In this document: one piece after another, positions 5,922 through 15,845 of the stretch | Numbering within the stretch: position 1 is the first letter of the stretch | Layout: every line of letters starts with the position of its first letter | Program-made: the position numbers and the translations under genes | The notes under the pieces: generated by a model | What the model was told of the DNA's origin: nothing | The model's database searches: none | Seen by the model: the letters and a program-made list of their open reading frames with translations, nothing else | Assembly (NCBI GenBank): GCA_964616145.1 | Contig: CAZTRD010000004.1 | Location: forward strand, 1-63,529 | Source: JAQTNP01 sp964616145 | GTDB lineage: Bacteria; Patescibacteriota; Minisyncoccia; Minisyncoccales; PEYH01 | Reading direction: 5' to 3' | DNA: 63,529 bases

Positions 5922-8402
5922 TTAAACCATAGGAGATAGAGGATGTAGTGCCGCAACATCTTCGGCAGTAAGTTGCATATTAGCGGCTTCTGCAATATTC
6001 GGATAGCGTTGATGCGAATACCAAACACAACTGCAGAGATAGTTTACAGCGTGCACGAAGTCATCGGACTTACGCGGGGTTTTGGTAATCTGAATAACAT
6101 CGCTTCCTCTAGGTCTTTCAATTCTTTCCGCATTTATATATAGAAAGTCTTCTAATAAAGAAATTGTACCAACTCCCGTATCTACTTCAGTCATACTCTC
6201 CCAGCTCGGGAATCGAATTTTACGGGCTTTCATCATATGCACCAGTACAACTATAGAACGCATCTTATCTAGTGAATACGAGCATCTGTAACCCGATATC
6301 GGGGGATTGTAGGATATTATAGGTTTTGCTGAAGATACTGTGTACGTAAAAGGGGCTACTTTATCTAGAGGGAATCCCGCTTGTATTAGAATAGTTTCTT
6401 TATCACAACCCGCCCCACCGTAATCATGAGCTATAAAGTTTGGATTAAATTTTTTAACTAAATCCAAAATGTATTCAGCCTGTTCCCAGCTTGGCATATT
6501 TCTATTGAGTTTTACCGCATATACAACTTCTATAACTTCCTGTCCGGGGAAGAGGCCTCCTAAAGCAATTGCCGTATATGACTGTGTTTCGTCTCCACCA
6601 CCGCCCCAGTCTATTCCAATAGCTCGGAAAGAAAAAGATTTACTTTTATTTATAGCATTTTCTAATGTATTATCATCTTCACTACAAAGTTGTTGTAGCT
6701 CACTCTGTGTTATAAGTTTTTCGGCTGAATCACAGGGTATACCTAAGACTTCATTATAAAATCTGGATTGATGATAATTCTTCATCTTATATAATAGATC
6801 CAACCACTTTTCCGGATGAGTGTAATGCAGAGGATGTGTAACTTGAGAGACGTGATATCCTGAAAATTCCTGTCTTTTCTTTGGGAACCTATGCACGAAA
6901 GCTCCTTTAGAACAATCTAAAGGTTTCCCACAGGCAGCGCATATGCAGGTATCTCTGCCTATCATCTTAAGTAAATCGTGATCTATAGACGGGATATTGA
7001 ATTTACCGCAACCGCACTTGGTAACCCATTCAGCCTGCGAGCTATCTTCAAATAAACTTGTTAATGTATTATCTAAAGTTTTAGGAGTTCCTGAATATGT
7101 TTTAAAACCCCATCTTTCAACAGCATCTGTAACAGCATCAATTACAGGCATGAAATCCCAGTTTATATCCTGGCAGTTATGTACAGCAATTCCGTTTGCA
7201 AAAAATGTATTGGTGCCTGCAACAGCTATGTCATATACTTCTTGATAACCGGCGTATTCGATTTTTACTATTTTGGAAAGATTTGCTTTAATTTTTGACG
7301 ACGTAATCGAGCATTTTCTTTGTTCTTCCGAAGATGTGCTGTGTATCGGATTGGGTTTGCTTTGAGTGGATAACACAGGTTTCGTAAATAAGCAAATATC
7401 TCCAAAGATCGACTGTGCCGTGTTGATAAGTCTGTGCCGTAATTTTTGTTCTCTCTCCAACAGGGTTCGTGCATTGCGAATTTCTGTAATATCAGGCATT
7501 TGTGGCAATTGTATTTGTGTTGTTTCCAACTGTGGTTGGATTGGTATCTTGCTGTTTATTTGCTTGTTTGATAAATGTAACCGTCCCTCAGAAGTGTTCC
7601 CATAATCATTTGTATTTGAGTTGGATTCAATTCTGTCTGAATTTTTTGTTTGATTAAAGTAAACATATTCTGCGAGTTCTTCGGTAGTTTTCCATCCTAA
7701 ATTTGTGGGGAAGCGGTGATCTATAGTTGCTTCTACATATTTGCCGTCTTCGAGTGTTATTCTAAAACAGTTTCTAATTCCGCGATATTGAGCTGCTTCA
7801 GCAATACTTGGAACGATATATCCGTTTCTATTTAAGGATGCGAGTTCTTTTGTCGATTTTATTTTTTTAATTTCTATTGGATCCTCACACGTTATTATAC
7901 TTGAAGAGCTTATGCACTCATCATAGATCACGTCGGAGATAGACTGAATACCGCGTATTCTGTCGGGATCCAAAAAAGCATACTGGAAGTACTGCACTGA
8001 ATTGTTGTTGAAACTTCTAAATAAAGCTGTTTGATCGCAGGAAGAATCCACAAATACATCTTTATAAGGGGATGTGTTTATAAGCAATTTCATAGTATCG
8101 TTACTCAATCTTTTAGTTTGCTCAAAACGAGGGAGTACGAAAAGACAGCGGTATCCGGGAAATAACCAACCTAGTAGAAGAGAGCGGGAACAGATGCTAA
8201 CTGATTTACCGACTTGGCGAGCACACATTAAGCATAGTCTTTTAGCACGTTCTAGAGAGAACACGGGTTCAAATTGAAAATGTTTCTTTAAAGAAAAAAC
8301 AGATCCGTCTAAAGATAACATGAAGAAGAATGGAATTAGATCTTTTGTATTTTTTATATTTAACGAGGTTTTTAGTTCCAACAATTTTTCTTGATCTGAC
8401 AT
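5922..8402 (-). CDS. Terminase large subunit, intein-containing precursor (826 aa)
   Basis: ATP-driven DNA packaging motor and headful/cos nuclease. The N-terminal ATPase has a Walker A-like ARQVGKS (about residues 61-67) and Walker B VIYDE (158-162). A 247-residue intein (163-409) interrupts it right after the DE of Walker B, and the extein resumes with CQDIN. The C-terminal part has a zinc-type Cys cluster (CGCG...CAAC) and an RNase H-like nuclease with the expected acids: GIDWGGGG, FIAHDYGG and KSDDFVHAVNYL. Splicing would leave a 579-residue protein, a normal terminase length. Minus strand; converges with the small-paralogue cluster. Confidence 0.93.
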   Translation of the reverse strand: MSDQEKLLELKTSLNIKNTKDLIPFFFMLSLDGSVFSLKKHFQFEPVFSLERAKRLCLMCARQVGKSVSICSRSLLLGWLFPGYRCLFVLPRFEQTKRLSNDTMKLLINTSPYKDVFVDSSCDQTALFRSFNNNSVQYFQYAFLDPDRIRGIQSISDVIYDECISSSSIITCEDPIEIKKIKSTKELASLNRNGYIVPSIAEAAQYRGIRNCFRITLEDGKYVEATIDHRFPTNLGWKTTEELAEYVYFNQTKNSDRIESNSNTNDYGNTSEGRLHLSNKQINSKIPIQPQLETTQIQLPQMPDITEIRNARTLLEREQKLRHRLINTAQSIFGDICLFTKPVLSTQSKPNPIHSTSSEEQRKCSITSSKIKANLSKIVKIEYAGYQEVYDIAVAGTNTFFANGIAVHNCQDINWDFMPVIDAVTDAVERWGFKTYSGTPKTLDNTLTSLFEDSSQAEWVTKCGCGKFNIPSIDHDLLKMIGRDTCICAACGKPLDCSKGAFVHRFPKKRQEFSGYHVSQVTHPLHYTHPEKWLDLLYKMKNYHQSRFYNEVLGIPCDSAEKLITQSELQQLCSEDDNTLENAINKSKSFSFRAIGIDWGGGGDETQSYTAIALGGLFPGQEVIEVVYAVKLNRNMPSWEQAEYILDLVKKFNPNFIAHDYGGAGCDKETILIQAGFPLDKVAPFTYTVSSAKPIISYNPPISGYRCSYSLDKMRSIVVLVHMMKARKIRFPSWESMTEVDTGVGTISLLEDFLYINAERIERPRGSDVIQITKTPRKSDDFVHAVNYLCSCVWYSHQRYPNIAEAANMQLTAEDVAALHPLSPMV
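7176..7916 (-). mobile_element. Intein in the terminase Walker B motif (247 aa)
   Basis: First residue Cys163 (CISSSSIITCED), a block B-like TIDHRF with the TxxH histidine, and C-terminal FFANGIAVHN followed by Cys +1 of the extein. These are the residues needed for protein splicing. The ~130-residue middle section shows no LAGLIDADG or HNH motif that I can see, so homing function may be lost or of a type I do not recognise. The insertion point is a highly conserved ATPase site, as is usual for inteins. Confidence 0.9.
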
Positions 8403-8434
8403 AGTGACTCCTTTTATCTAAGATAAGATATACG

Positions 8435-8463
8435 TAAAAAAATGCAAGTGTTTGTGGCATAAT
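8435..8463 (+). promoter_or_regulatory. Putative phage promoter (site 3) for the replication module
   Basis: TAAAAA at 8435, 17-bp spacer ending TGTGG, CATAAT at 8458. It points right, into the long replication block starting at 8561, and lies directly upstream of the divergent terminase gene. Confidence 0.6.
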
Positions 8464-8560
8464 AGAATGTAACCATCTTAGATAATAGTTTTTGTATATG
8501 TTTTATAATTGTATTATAAATGTAGGACTAATATAGTATTTGATTGTTGAGGGCTGGATT

Positions 8561-8710
8561 ATGGCGCAGTACTTTAAAATGCCCACTAATCCTGTTATAC
8601 CTAGTTATCCATATAAAATTACATATATATCTAAAAAATCCGATCTTAAAAGTAAAATAACTGTTCAGATAATTAAAACAATTACAGAATGTATCAACCT
8701 TTTTATTTAA
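8561..8710 (+). CDS. Hypothetical small protein (49 aa)
   Basis: ATG 8561 with GAGGG eight bases upstream. First coding sequence after promoter-like site 3. Pro/Tyr-rich N terminus, then a basic and hydrophobic C terminus. Its end lies 18 bases before the nuclease gene. Function unknown. Confidence 0.5.
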   Translation: MAQYFKMPTNPVIPSYPYKITYISKKSDLKSKITVQIIKTITECINLFI

Positions 8711-8728
8711 CAACTGCTGAGGTGCAAT

Positions 8729-9793
8729 ATGATTTATGCCGGAGCTGATCTGCATATAGAAAAAAGTTTAAGAAAAAATAGAACGGAATTGCAGAGAGAT
8801 GGTTTTGAGGCGCTATTCAAATTTCGAGATGCAATTTTAGCCGATCCTTGTGATGAAGAGAAACATGTTCTACTGGCTGGAGATATATTCAATCAAAGTT
8901 CTGTTAATGGAACTGCTTTAAAGGCTTTCGCAGATTTTGTAGATGTTCTTTGGGAGAAACACATAAGTACATATACTATAACCGGAAATCACGACGGTGA
9001 CTACGGACCTTCCATTCTAGAAACACAAGGGTGTTCAAATATAAATGAAAAGACAGTGGATATGGACGGGAGGAAAGTGTATGGTTTGGACTATGCTACT
9101 ACCGAAGACTTGAAATGTAAATTAAAGAATGTTTCCTGTGACATACTTGTTTTACATACGCCCTTCGCCCACTTACTTAACTTTGAAGGCTCCTATCAAC
9201 TTAAATTAGAGGATCTTCCGAATGTTCCTGTAACAATTGCGGGAGATGTTCATGTTAAAGATTTTAGAGAGTATTCTTCCGGAAGGTTTTTTATAAGTCC
9301 GGGAGCCTTACACCCCTGTGCCGTAGATCAGGGAGATGTACACGGATTCTTTAAACTTTCCGCTAAAGATAAAATAGGTAATTGGAAATTCTGTCAAATA
9401 ACTACACGTAAGATCTTAAGAACGCAACTTAGAACCGATAAAGATATTATAGAATTTAAAGAAAGATTAAATAACTTTCAACATAATACTTTAAAACCTG
9501 TAGTAGATCTTAGATATTCTACGGATCTTACAGATAAGATTATACAACTTGAAAATGCATTTTCAGATAAGTTTATATTTATAAAAAAGCCAAATATAAG
9601 TGGTAAGATATTAGAAGGACGCCGAGGAGATTTAGATACTAAAGTGGATTTGAAGAAATTCACTATGATAGATGTTCTGCATTATCACACAGATCCTGTT
9701 AAAAATCCTGAAGACTATTCATTTCTTGAAGAACTGCTTTCCACTCAAAATCCGGACACTTTTTTACAAAGTAAAATAGATTCAATAGAGTGA
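8729..9793 (+). CDS. SbcD/gp47-like recombination nuclease subunit (354 aa)
   Basis: Calcineurin-type metallophosphoesterase. Motifs in order: DLH (7-9), GD (51-52), GNHD (86-89), and later GDVH. In T4 the gp46/gp47 complex resects DNA ends to start recombination-dependent replication and degrades host DNA; the neighbouring gp46/SbcC-like gene makes that pairing secure. Start ATG has GAGGTGC upstream. Seven bases separate it from its partner. Confidence 0.92.
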   Translation: MIYAGADLHIEKSLRKNRTELQRDGFEALFKFRDAILADPCDEEKHVLLAGDIFNQSSVNGTALKAFADFVDVLWEKHISTYTITGNHDGDYGPSILETQGCSNINEKTVDMDGRKVYGLDYATTEDLKCKLKNVSCDILVLHTPFAHLLNFEGSYQLKLEDLPNVPVTIAGDVHVKDFREYSSGRFFISPGALHPCAVDQGDVHGFFKLSAKDKIGNWKFCQITTRKILRTQLRTDKDIIEFKERLNNFQHNTLKPVVDLRYSTDLTDKIIQLENAFSDKFIFIKKPNISGKILEGRRGDLDTKVDLKKFTMIDVLHYHTDPVKNPEDYSFLEELLSTQNPDTFLQSKIDSIE

Positions 9794-9800
9794 GGAAAGT

Positions 9801-11750
9801 ATGGAACCAGTTTCATTAGAGTTAGTAAATTTTGGTAAGCATAAAAAATATACTTTAGATTATAAGCCGGGAATTACCGGAGTTATTGGGGAAAACGGAC
9901 ACGGTAAGAGTACGCTAGTAGATCCGGCACAATATTTCGCAATTACCGGACAAACCCCGAATAGGTTTAAGAAAGAATCCTTCCTGCATTGGAGAGCCGA
10001 TACGGGAAAAACAATATTCATATTCAAGCACGATGGTGTTGGATATAAGTTAACAAGAAATTTGCATAATACACAGACTTTCTTGGAATGGGGGTCTGGA
10101 AAAGGGAAGAGAATAATAAGGACGCTGTCGGAAGTTAATTTAAAAATGTCTTCTATTTTAGGTATGTCTTTCGATATTTTTAGAGAGACATGTTTTGCTC
10201 CACAAGGAAGCTTTTGTGATATAGTCAACATGCGACATAGTGAAAGAACAGTTTACTTTCAAAAAGTTACTGGTTTACGTTATGCCGAAGAACTTAGAGA
10301 ATTACTTCAGCAGAAGATAAATGAAATTCCCGTATTTCCTTATTTAGAGAAAGATTTGAAAAGGGTTTCTGCTGAATTGAATACAGCTGCCGAAGAATAT
10401 CGTAGAATAAGTTTACGTTTAAGAAGATTGAAGATACGTAAAAAAGAAGTGGATACGGAGTTTAAAAATGCAACTAAAATATTGGGAATGTCTTCGAAGA
10501 GCGAGCAAGAACGTCAGAAAACAGACATACTGCATAAATTGGTGGATATACGAAGAAAAAACGATAATGCGTTGTCACAAAGAGGATCTGATATCGACTC
10601 AAACGTTGGGATGATTACTCCCGGAGAAAGAAAAAATGCTTATAAATACTCCAATTACCTAAGCATACTTTCTAAACTACAAACTTTTAATTCGGAACAC
10701 AGAACATCTTCTGAAATTAGAATTGATTTAGAAAACTTTATTTTAGCTAAAGGAAAACTAATTCTTAAGAAGGAATTGATTTCAGGAGAAAAGTGCCCAA
10801 CATGTGGGCAGAAGATAGTCTTAGATTTTCCGGAAACAGAGTTGGAACAGAGGATAGAAGATATCAATACTAAATTAAAAGATATAAAGAAAGAGTTAAA
10901 ACAAACTGAAGTAATAGAAGCTTTAGAAGAGCAATTAAAAGAGAACGAATGTGTAGAGGTAGATCTTAAAGCATTTGCTGAAAGAGAGAAAGCATATACT
11001 GAATATGTTAAAAAACAGGAAGAATTGAAGAAGATAAATGCTGAACTACATAAATATGAAATAGAGAAGGCTAAAGCAGAAACAGAATTATCGATTCTAG
11101 AATCTGTCCCTACTGTGGAGGATTACGAAAAGAAATTGGCAGAAAAGATATTAATTGATTGTGAAGAGTATGTTAATAGACTTAATATATTAATAAGTGA
11201 TAAAGCTGCTGCTAAAGCCACGTTAGATGAAAGACAGAGGTTGTTTGGAGAACTGCGGTCTTCGCAAGTGAAAGCCGCTGCCTACAGTAAATTGAAAAAT
11301 AGATTCGAAACTGCTAGAGAAGCTCTACACAGAGATAATCTTCCTAAGTTTGTTATGTCTCGTATAATTTACTGTTTGAACGAGAGCATGGAGTTTTATC
11401 TTTCTAAATTCAACACTAACTTTTCTGCATATTTAGCCGAAGACTTCGATTTTAGATGTGATTTTCTCGATTCTGGGGATGCAAATAAGCCTGCATTTAC
11501 CTCCCTATCCGGAGGCCAAAAAGTTGCTTTATCCTTAGCTTTTAGATTTGCTTTAGCGGATGTTTTAGGAGCTTCTGTTCCTATTTTGGTTCTAGACGAA
11601 CCAACCATCCATCTGGATTCTACAAATATAGAAGCTATGTGTGAGGTGTTTAAAGAAGTACGCAGTTTTGCGGAAAATAACATGCACATATTCATATCTA
11701 CGCATGAAGATATTCTGCAGAAAGCATTTACAAGGACTTTAGTAGTATGA
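9801..11750 (+). CDS. SbcC/gp46/Rad50-like ATPase (649 aa)
   Basis: SMC-like ATPase partner of the preceding nuclease. Walker A GENGHGKST at residues 30-38, long coiled-coil arms, a zinc hook CPTCGQK near residue 332, then the ABC signature LSGGQ (about 569) and Walker B ILVLDEP. The length suits a phage gp46. Ribosome site GAGGAAAGT. Its stop overlaps the start of the radical SAM gene (ATGA). Confidence 0.94.
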   Translation: MEPVSLELVNFGKHKKYTLDYKPGITGVIGENGHGKSTLVDPAQYFAITGQTPNRFKKESFLHWRADTGKTIFIFKHDGVGYKLTRNLHNTQTFLEWGSGKGKRIIRTLSEVNLKMSSILGMSFDIFRETCFAPQGSFCDIVNMRHSERTVYFQKVTGLRYAEELRELLQQKINEIPVFPYLEKDLKRVSAELNTAAEEYRRISLRLRRLKIRKKEVDTEFKNATKILGMSSKSEQERQKTDILHKLVDIRRKNDNALSQRGSDIDSNVGMITPGERKNAYKYSNYLSILSKLQTFNSEHRTSSEIRIDLENFILAKGKLILKKELISGEKCPTCGQKIVLDFPETELEQRIEDINTKLKDIKKELKQTEVIEALEEQLKENECVEVDLKAFAEREKAYTEYVKKQEELKKINAELHKYEIEKAKAETELSILESVPTVEDYEKKLAEKILIDCEEYVNRLNILISDKAAAKATLDERQRLFGELRSSQVKAAAYSKLKNRFETAREALHRDNLPKFVMSRIIYCLNESMEFYLSKFNTNFSAYLAEDFDFRCDFLDSGDANKPAFTSLSGGQKVALSLAFRFALADVLGASVPILVLDEPTIHLDSTNIEAMCEVFKEVRSFAENNMHIFISTHEDILQKAFTRTLVV

Positions 11751-12472
11751 TAAAAATAGACGATAATGCTAATATTTCACCTATATGTTCTATAGGACAG
11801 GTTAGTCTTATGGATTTTCCAGGGAAGATATCCTTAATGCTTTGGGTTGGAAGTTGTAATCTTAAATGTGGATTCTGTCACAACCCTACACTAACCGAAG
11901 GTTCTACGCAAAGATTAACATATGAAACTGTTTTGGAAGCCGTAGAAAAAGCTACTGGAAGGGATTGGGTAAATGGAGTAGTTATTTCCGGAGGAGAGCC
12001 AACTATTTTTACAGGGTTGTATAGGTTGATAACAGAAATAAAGAAGTTAAAACTTGCTGTTAAAATAGATAGTAATGGAACACGCCCAACAGTTATCAAG
12101 GATATAAAAAATATTTTAGATGTTAAGGATTATATAGCTTTAGATTATAAAATAGTTAGTTCTGAATATAATAAATTAACCGGAGATATTGTTGGGGATA
12201 GAGTTTTATTATCTATAGATGAATTAAGACAATCTACAATACCTTACGAGCTTAGAACAACTATTATAGAATCTATACACACTCCCGAAATCTTTAGACA
12301 GATGATGGGGGAAATTAAGAAACAGGATAAGTGGGTTTTACAATCATTTTCAAATAAACATCCTTTATTGAAGAAAGAATTTCAAATAATCCCCCCGACT
12401 TCCAAAGAATATTTAGAAGAACTACATAAAATTGCTAAAAATAAAGGATACAACATTGGAATTAGAGAATAG
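11747..12472 (+). CDS. nrdG: Anaerobic ribonucleotide reductase activase (NrdG, radical SAM, 241 aa)
   Basis: Radical SAM enzyme that installs the glycyl radical on NrdD. The 4Fe-4S motif CNLKCGFC (C37, C41, C44) follows GQVSLMDFPGKIS, the N-terminal block typical of NrdG-like activases. A glycine-rich SAM site (ISGGEPT) follows. Oddly, it sits in the recombination operon, 21 kb from nrdD (33120). Starts at an ATGA overlap with the gp46-like gene. Another glycyl-radical activase is possible but less likely given NrdD in the same genome. Confidence 0.88.
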   Translation: MIKIDDNANISPICSIGQVSLMDFPGKISLMLWVGSCNLKCGFCHNPTLTEGSTQRLTYETVLEAVEKATGRDWVNGVVISGGEPTIFTGLYRLITEIKKLKLAVKIDSNGTRPTVIKDIKNILDVKDYIALDYKIVSSEYNKLTGDIVGDRVLLSIDELRQSTIPYELRTTIIESIHTPEIFRQMMGEIKKQDKWVLQSFSNKHPLLKKEFQIIPPTSKEYLEELHKIAKNKGYNIGIRE

Positions 12473-13901
12473 TATTAAGTTAATAAGACTGCAAAATATA
12501 CTGTACATAAATCCTTGGAATAATCAGTTATCGGATACACTGACTGTTTTTCGTAAGAAGACTGCTCCTGGAAGAAGGGGGCAGAAATTAGAAGTTACAT
12601 ATGTTCCGGAACAATTGTACTACATTTCGGAACATGCTTCCCCTAAAGTAGGTGTTACTTACGGAGGATTTTACAACAAAGTTACAGAAAAACTTAAGGA
12701 ACTAAATATAAAATACGAAGTTGTGGATAATCAACAGAAATTACCTTCTATAGATTTATCACCTATAGAAGGTTTAGAACTTAGGGCTGGACAAGATAAA
12801 GTTATAGCTTCTATACTATCTTCGCAGAGAGGTATTGTCCGAGCTCCACCAGCTATAGGTAAATCTTTTGTAATAGAACTTTTATGCCTCCTACATCCTA
12901 AACAAAAGATTTTAGTTGTTACTGGAAGCTCTCAAGTTTTATCTGACTTGTTCCGAAGGATATCTAAAAGATGTAAATCTCAAAAAATAATTCAAGTATC
13001 TGCCGGAAAATCCTTCGATGAAACTGCTGATATAATCATATGCTCTTCAAAGTCTTTACATCACATAGATTCGGAATGGCCGGATATCCTCTTATTCGAT
13101 GAAGTGCACGGCTCAGCAGCTCCTAAGGTAGGTTTAGCATTAGCTAGCTTTACTAAACCTAGAATGTTTGGTTTTTCAGCATCTCCTTCTGGAAGAAGTG
13201 ATTCGGCTGATTTGATGATAGAGGCTTTCTTCGGACCTATAATTTGCGATATAAAATATGCTGAAGCTCAGAGTAATATGGTGATAAGCCCTATAGAGGT
13301 TTGGGTTATTCCTGTTAAAGGAGCAGAAGTGGAAAAATCCTCCCCAACTTCTAGAGATAGATGGAATGTGTGGAGGAACAGAACTAGGAATGATAAGATT
13401 AAGGAAGCTGTGGAGAAATTTGGTGAAGATACACAGATATTAATTTTGGTCAATACAGTAGAACATGCTTTCTTTCTTAGAAAACTTCTTCCGGGTTTTA
13501 CTGCTGTATACGCAACTTTAAATGAAGATCAGAGATATAAGTTTGGTGCCTTAGGCATATGTGCTAAAGATGAATCTTTACAGTTAGATAGAGATTTGAT
13601 GAAAAGCATGTTTAGAGAAGGTTCTTTAAAGAGAGTGATAGCCACTAAAACCTGGCAGGAGGGTGTCGATTTTCCAGATCTTAAAGTTGTTATTAGAGCT
13701 GACGGAACTAAGGGACCTATTCCTGCAACTCAGATAGGAGGGCGTCTTTCGAGAATATCTGCGGATAAGACTAAAGGAGTTGTTATTGATTTTTGGGATG
13801 ACTTTGGAAATTGTTTTTTGAATAGAAGCAAAAATAGAATAAGAAATTATCAAAAAGAGGGTTGGACAATTGTCAACGGATACGGTGACTGTAACTTATA
13901 A
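12456..13901 (+). CDS. UvsW-like superfamily 2 helicase (481 aa)
   Basis: I chose TTG 12456, which has AAAGGA upstream; a longer TTG start at 12432 lacks one. Walker A PPAIGKS at about 131-137, DEAH-type box DEVH, SAS-like motif FGFSASP, and motif VI QIGGRLSRI. This matches phage UvsW/RadD-type helicases that migrate branches, remodel R-loops and switch origin use to recombination-dependent replication. Overlaps nrdG by 17 bases. Confidence 0.88.
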   Translation: MELENSIKLIRLQNILYINPWNNQLSDTLTVFRKKTAPGRRGQKLEVTYVPEQLYYISEHASPKVGVTYGGFYNKVTEKLKELNIKYEVVDNQQKLPSIDLSPIEGLELRAGQDKVIASILSSQRGIVRAPPAIGKSFVIELLCLLHPKQKILVVTGSSQVLSDLFRRISKRCKSQKIIQVSAGKSFDETADIIICSSKSLHHIDSEWPDILLFDEVHGSAAPKVGLALASFTKPRMFGFSASPSGRSDSADLMIEAFFGPIICDIKYAEAQSNMVISPIEVWVIPVKGAEVEKSSPTSRDRWNVWRNRTRNDKIKEAVEKFGEDTQILILVNTVEHAFFLRKLLPGFTAVYATLNEDQRYKFGALGICAKDESLQLDRDLMKSMFREGSLKRVIATKTWQEGVDFPDLKVVIRADGTKGPIPATQIGGRLSRISADKTKGVVIDFWDDFGNCFLNRSKNRIRNYQKEGWTIVNGYGDCNL

Positions 13902-14433
13902 AGATAGGAATGATTTTGTAGAAGCATTTAAGTTTTTTACTGCGGATTCTAAATATACTCCGAATGTAAAAGATAAGGTTTGGGGGAAGTTGATATGGAA
14001 TTTGAAGAGAATTAATACCTCTCCCTACGAATTCTTTTTCTTTATAATCTATCACTCCGGAGAAACTAATCCTTTAAGAATATGTTATAAAAACTACGTA
14101 ACATCTTCAAAAGTTTGGAAAGAATTTAAAGAGTATAAATATAAACAGCCTTTACGTATAAAAGGTATAATAGATTCACAGAGAACTAATTTAACAGCTA
14201 CTTTAGAGTTATACGGAGATTGTTTAGAAGAATTACTTAATCCACACATTTCATTAAGTTCTCCTGTAATATTGGATACAGCTCTGCACTTATCCAAAGA
14301 AAAAGATATTAATATACAGCCTATTTTAGATAAATTTTTAGCTGATGCTATTTTTATAATTTACTGTTCCCCGGAATTTTTAGAACATTGTTTAGAACTT
14401 AAACTTTATATGAAGAAGAAAGGATTGATATGA
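13870..14433 (+). CDS. Hypothetical replication-module protein (187 aa)
   Basis: TTG 13870 is preceded by GAGGG at eight bases and overlaps the helicase gene by 32 bases. Mixed alpha/beta with an unusual EFFFFIIY stretch. It lies immediately before the DnaB-like helicase with an ATGA overlap, the usual place for a helicase loader or primosome factor; that role is only an inference from position. Confidence 0.65.
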   Translation: MSTDTVTVTYKDRNDFVEAFKFFTADSKYTPNVKDKVWGKLIWNLKRINTSPYEFFFFIIYHSGETNPLRICYKNYVTSSKVWKEFKEYKYKQPLRIKGIIDSQRTNLTATLELYGDCLEELLNPHISLSSPVILDTALHLSKEKDINIQPILDKFLADAIFIIYCSPEFLEHCLELKLYMKKKGLI

Positions 14434-15845
14434 GTGGTTTTAGAGAAACTGCTGTTGGACTAGTTCCTTCGGAAGATATATATAAAGACGAACATAGAAA
14501 AAGGAAGTACATACTTAAGTATTTAATAAGATGTTCTTCTTTGATGGAGGCCTGCCAGTTTACTTTAAATAAGATGAAATTTTTTGAAGGTTTCCCCGAC
14601 TTAGATTTTATATGGGGGACTGTTTCCGGGTATTGGTCGGAATATTCCAAACTTGCTCCTGAAGATGCTATTCTACTGGATTTAGAACTTAAGTATGATG
14701 CTGAATGTCCTTTCTCTTTAGCAGATATTAAGCAGACGGTGGGGAAGTGGTTTGCGGAAAAAGATTTAGATTCCTTACATGTTCAAAATATGTTGCAAGG
14801 TTATTTAAAAGAATATGCTTTAACTACTTTGAAACAAAAACTGGATTCTGATCCGGATAGTTTGGATTCAGCAGAATTGCAGAATTTTGCAGAGCGAATG
14901 CGTCCAGCATTACTAGAACCCACTCAAAGAAATCCTTTTGTAGGGAGTCCTAATTTATTTCTAGAACAGAATAAAAGAATTCCAATAGGAATAGATTTTA
15001 TAGATGCACTTCTAGATGGAGGGACTATTCCCGGAGAAGTTGTTGGCTTCGTTATTCCTTCAGGCGGAGGTAAAACTACATTAGTTATGCAAGGAACCGC
15101 TGCTGCTATAATACAGAAAAAACATGTGCTTATACTTTCTTTTGAACAGAAGTTAGAAGGTGATATTACTGGAAGAATGTATGTTCTAGCCAGTAACTCT
15201 CGTAGGATGGATTGGAAGAAGGGAGATATAACTAAGATAAACGCAGCTGTTATGGAGAGGTGGAGACAGGCGCAACCTTTATGGGCGAAATATTTACATT
15301 TTTACGATAACTGGGTATCAGCCGAATTTCCTCTACATTCTGTTAAAGAAATGTTTACTGTAATAGATAAACTAGCTGCTATTGGACAGAAGCCAGAAAT
15401 ATTATGGATCGATTGGTGGGGGAGAATGTGCGGTAAGTTAGAAACCGCACAGATGGCTTTAAAATCAGATTACGATAAGAGGAAAGCACATCAAACATGG
15501 TTGCACGAAATAAAAAGTTATTCCGAAGAATACGGAGTAAGAACATTTCTTATGCATCAACTCGCCGGAGCTCAGGCAGCTAAGTCTTCTAGATTTCTAG
15601 CTTCTGCGCACGATGCTATGGAGAATAAGAATTTTCCACAGATGTTGGATTATTGTTTTGTAGCTTCTAAGAAAGATAATATGGGTAGAGTTCAATTTAA
15701 ATTAGATAAAGCGAGATCTACTAAAGGAGATACCGTGACAGCTTATTTGAATGGAGAATATTGTAAATTCGAATCTACAGCCCCCGAATATACATCCAGT
15801 TTACTTGTGGATGAAATAGGGGAAAATGAGGATTATGACGAATAA
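14430..15845 (+). CDS. DnaB-like replicative helicase (471 aa)
   Basis: RecA-fold hexameric helicase. Walker A PSGGGKTT at 210-217, Walker B ILWIDWW, and a later LMHQLAGAQAAK block that corresponds to the Gln-containing motif of DnaB. The N-terminal ~190 residues are helical, as in DnaB N domains. It sits between the unknown 13870 gene and the primase, forming a primosome cassette. Start overlaps the previous stop (ATGA). Confidence 0.88.
   Translation: MSGFRETAVGLVPSEDIYKDEHRKRKYILKYLIRCSSLMEACQFTLNKMKFFEGFPDLDFIWGTVSGYWSEYSKLAPEDAILLDLELKYDAECPFSLADIKQTVGKWFAEKDLDSLHVQNMLQGYLKEYALTTLKQKLDSDPDSLDSAELQNFAERMRPALLEPTQRNPFVGSPNLFLEQNKRIPIGIDFIDALLDGGTIPGEVVGFVIPSGGGKTTLVMQGTAAAIIQKKHVLILSFEQKLEGDITGRMYVLASNSRRMDWKKGDITKINAAVMERWRQAQPLWAKYLHFYDNWVSAEFPLHSVKEMFTVIDKLAAIGQKPEILWIDWWGRMCGKLETAQMALKSDYDKRKAHQTWLHEIKSYSEEYGVRTFLMHQLAGAQAAKSSRFLASAHDAMENKNFPQMLDYCFVASKKDNMGRVQFKLDKARSTKGDTVTAYLNGEYCKFESTAPEYTSSLLVDEIGENEDYDE

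Noticed and set aside
7268..7474. Separate ORF inside the intein as a homing endonuclease
   Set aside because: It is an out-of-frame shadow of the intein insert with no nuclease motif.
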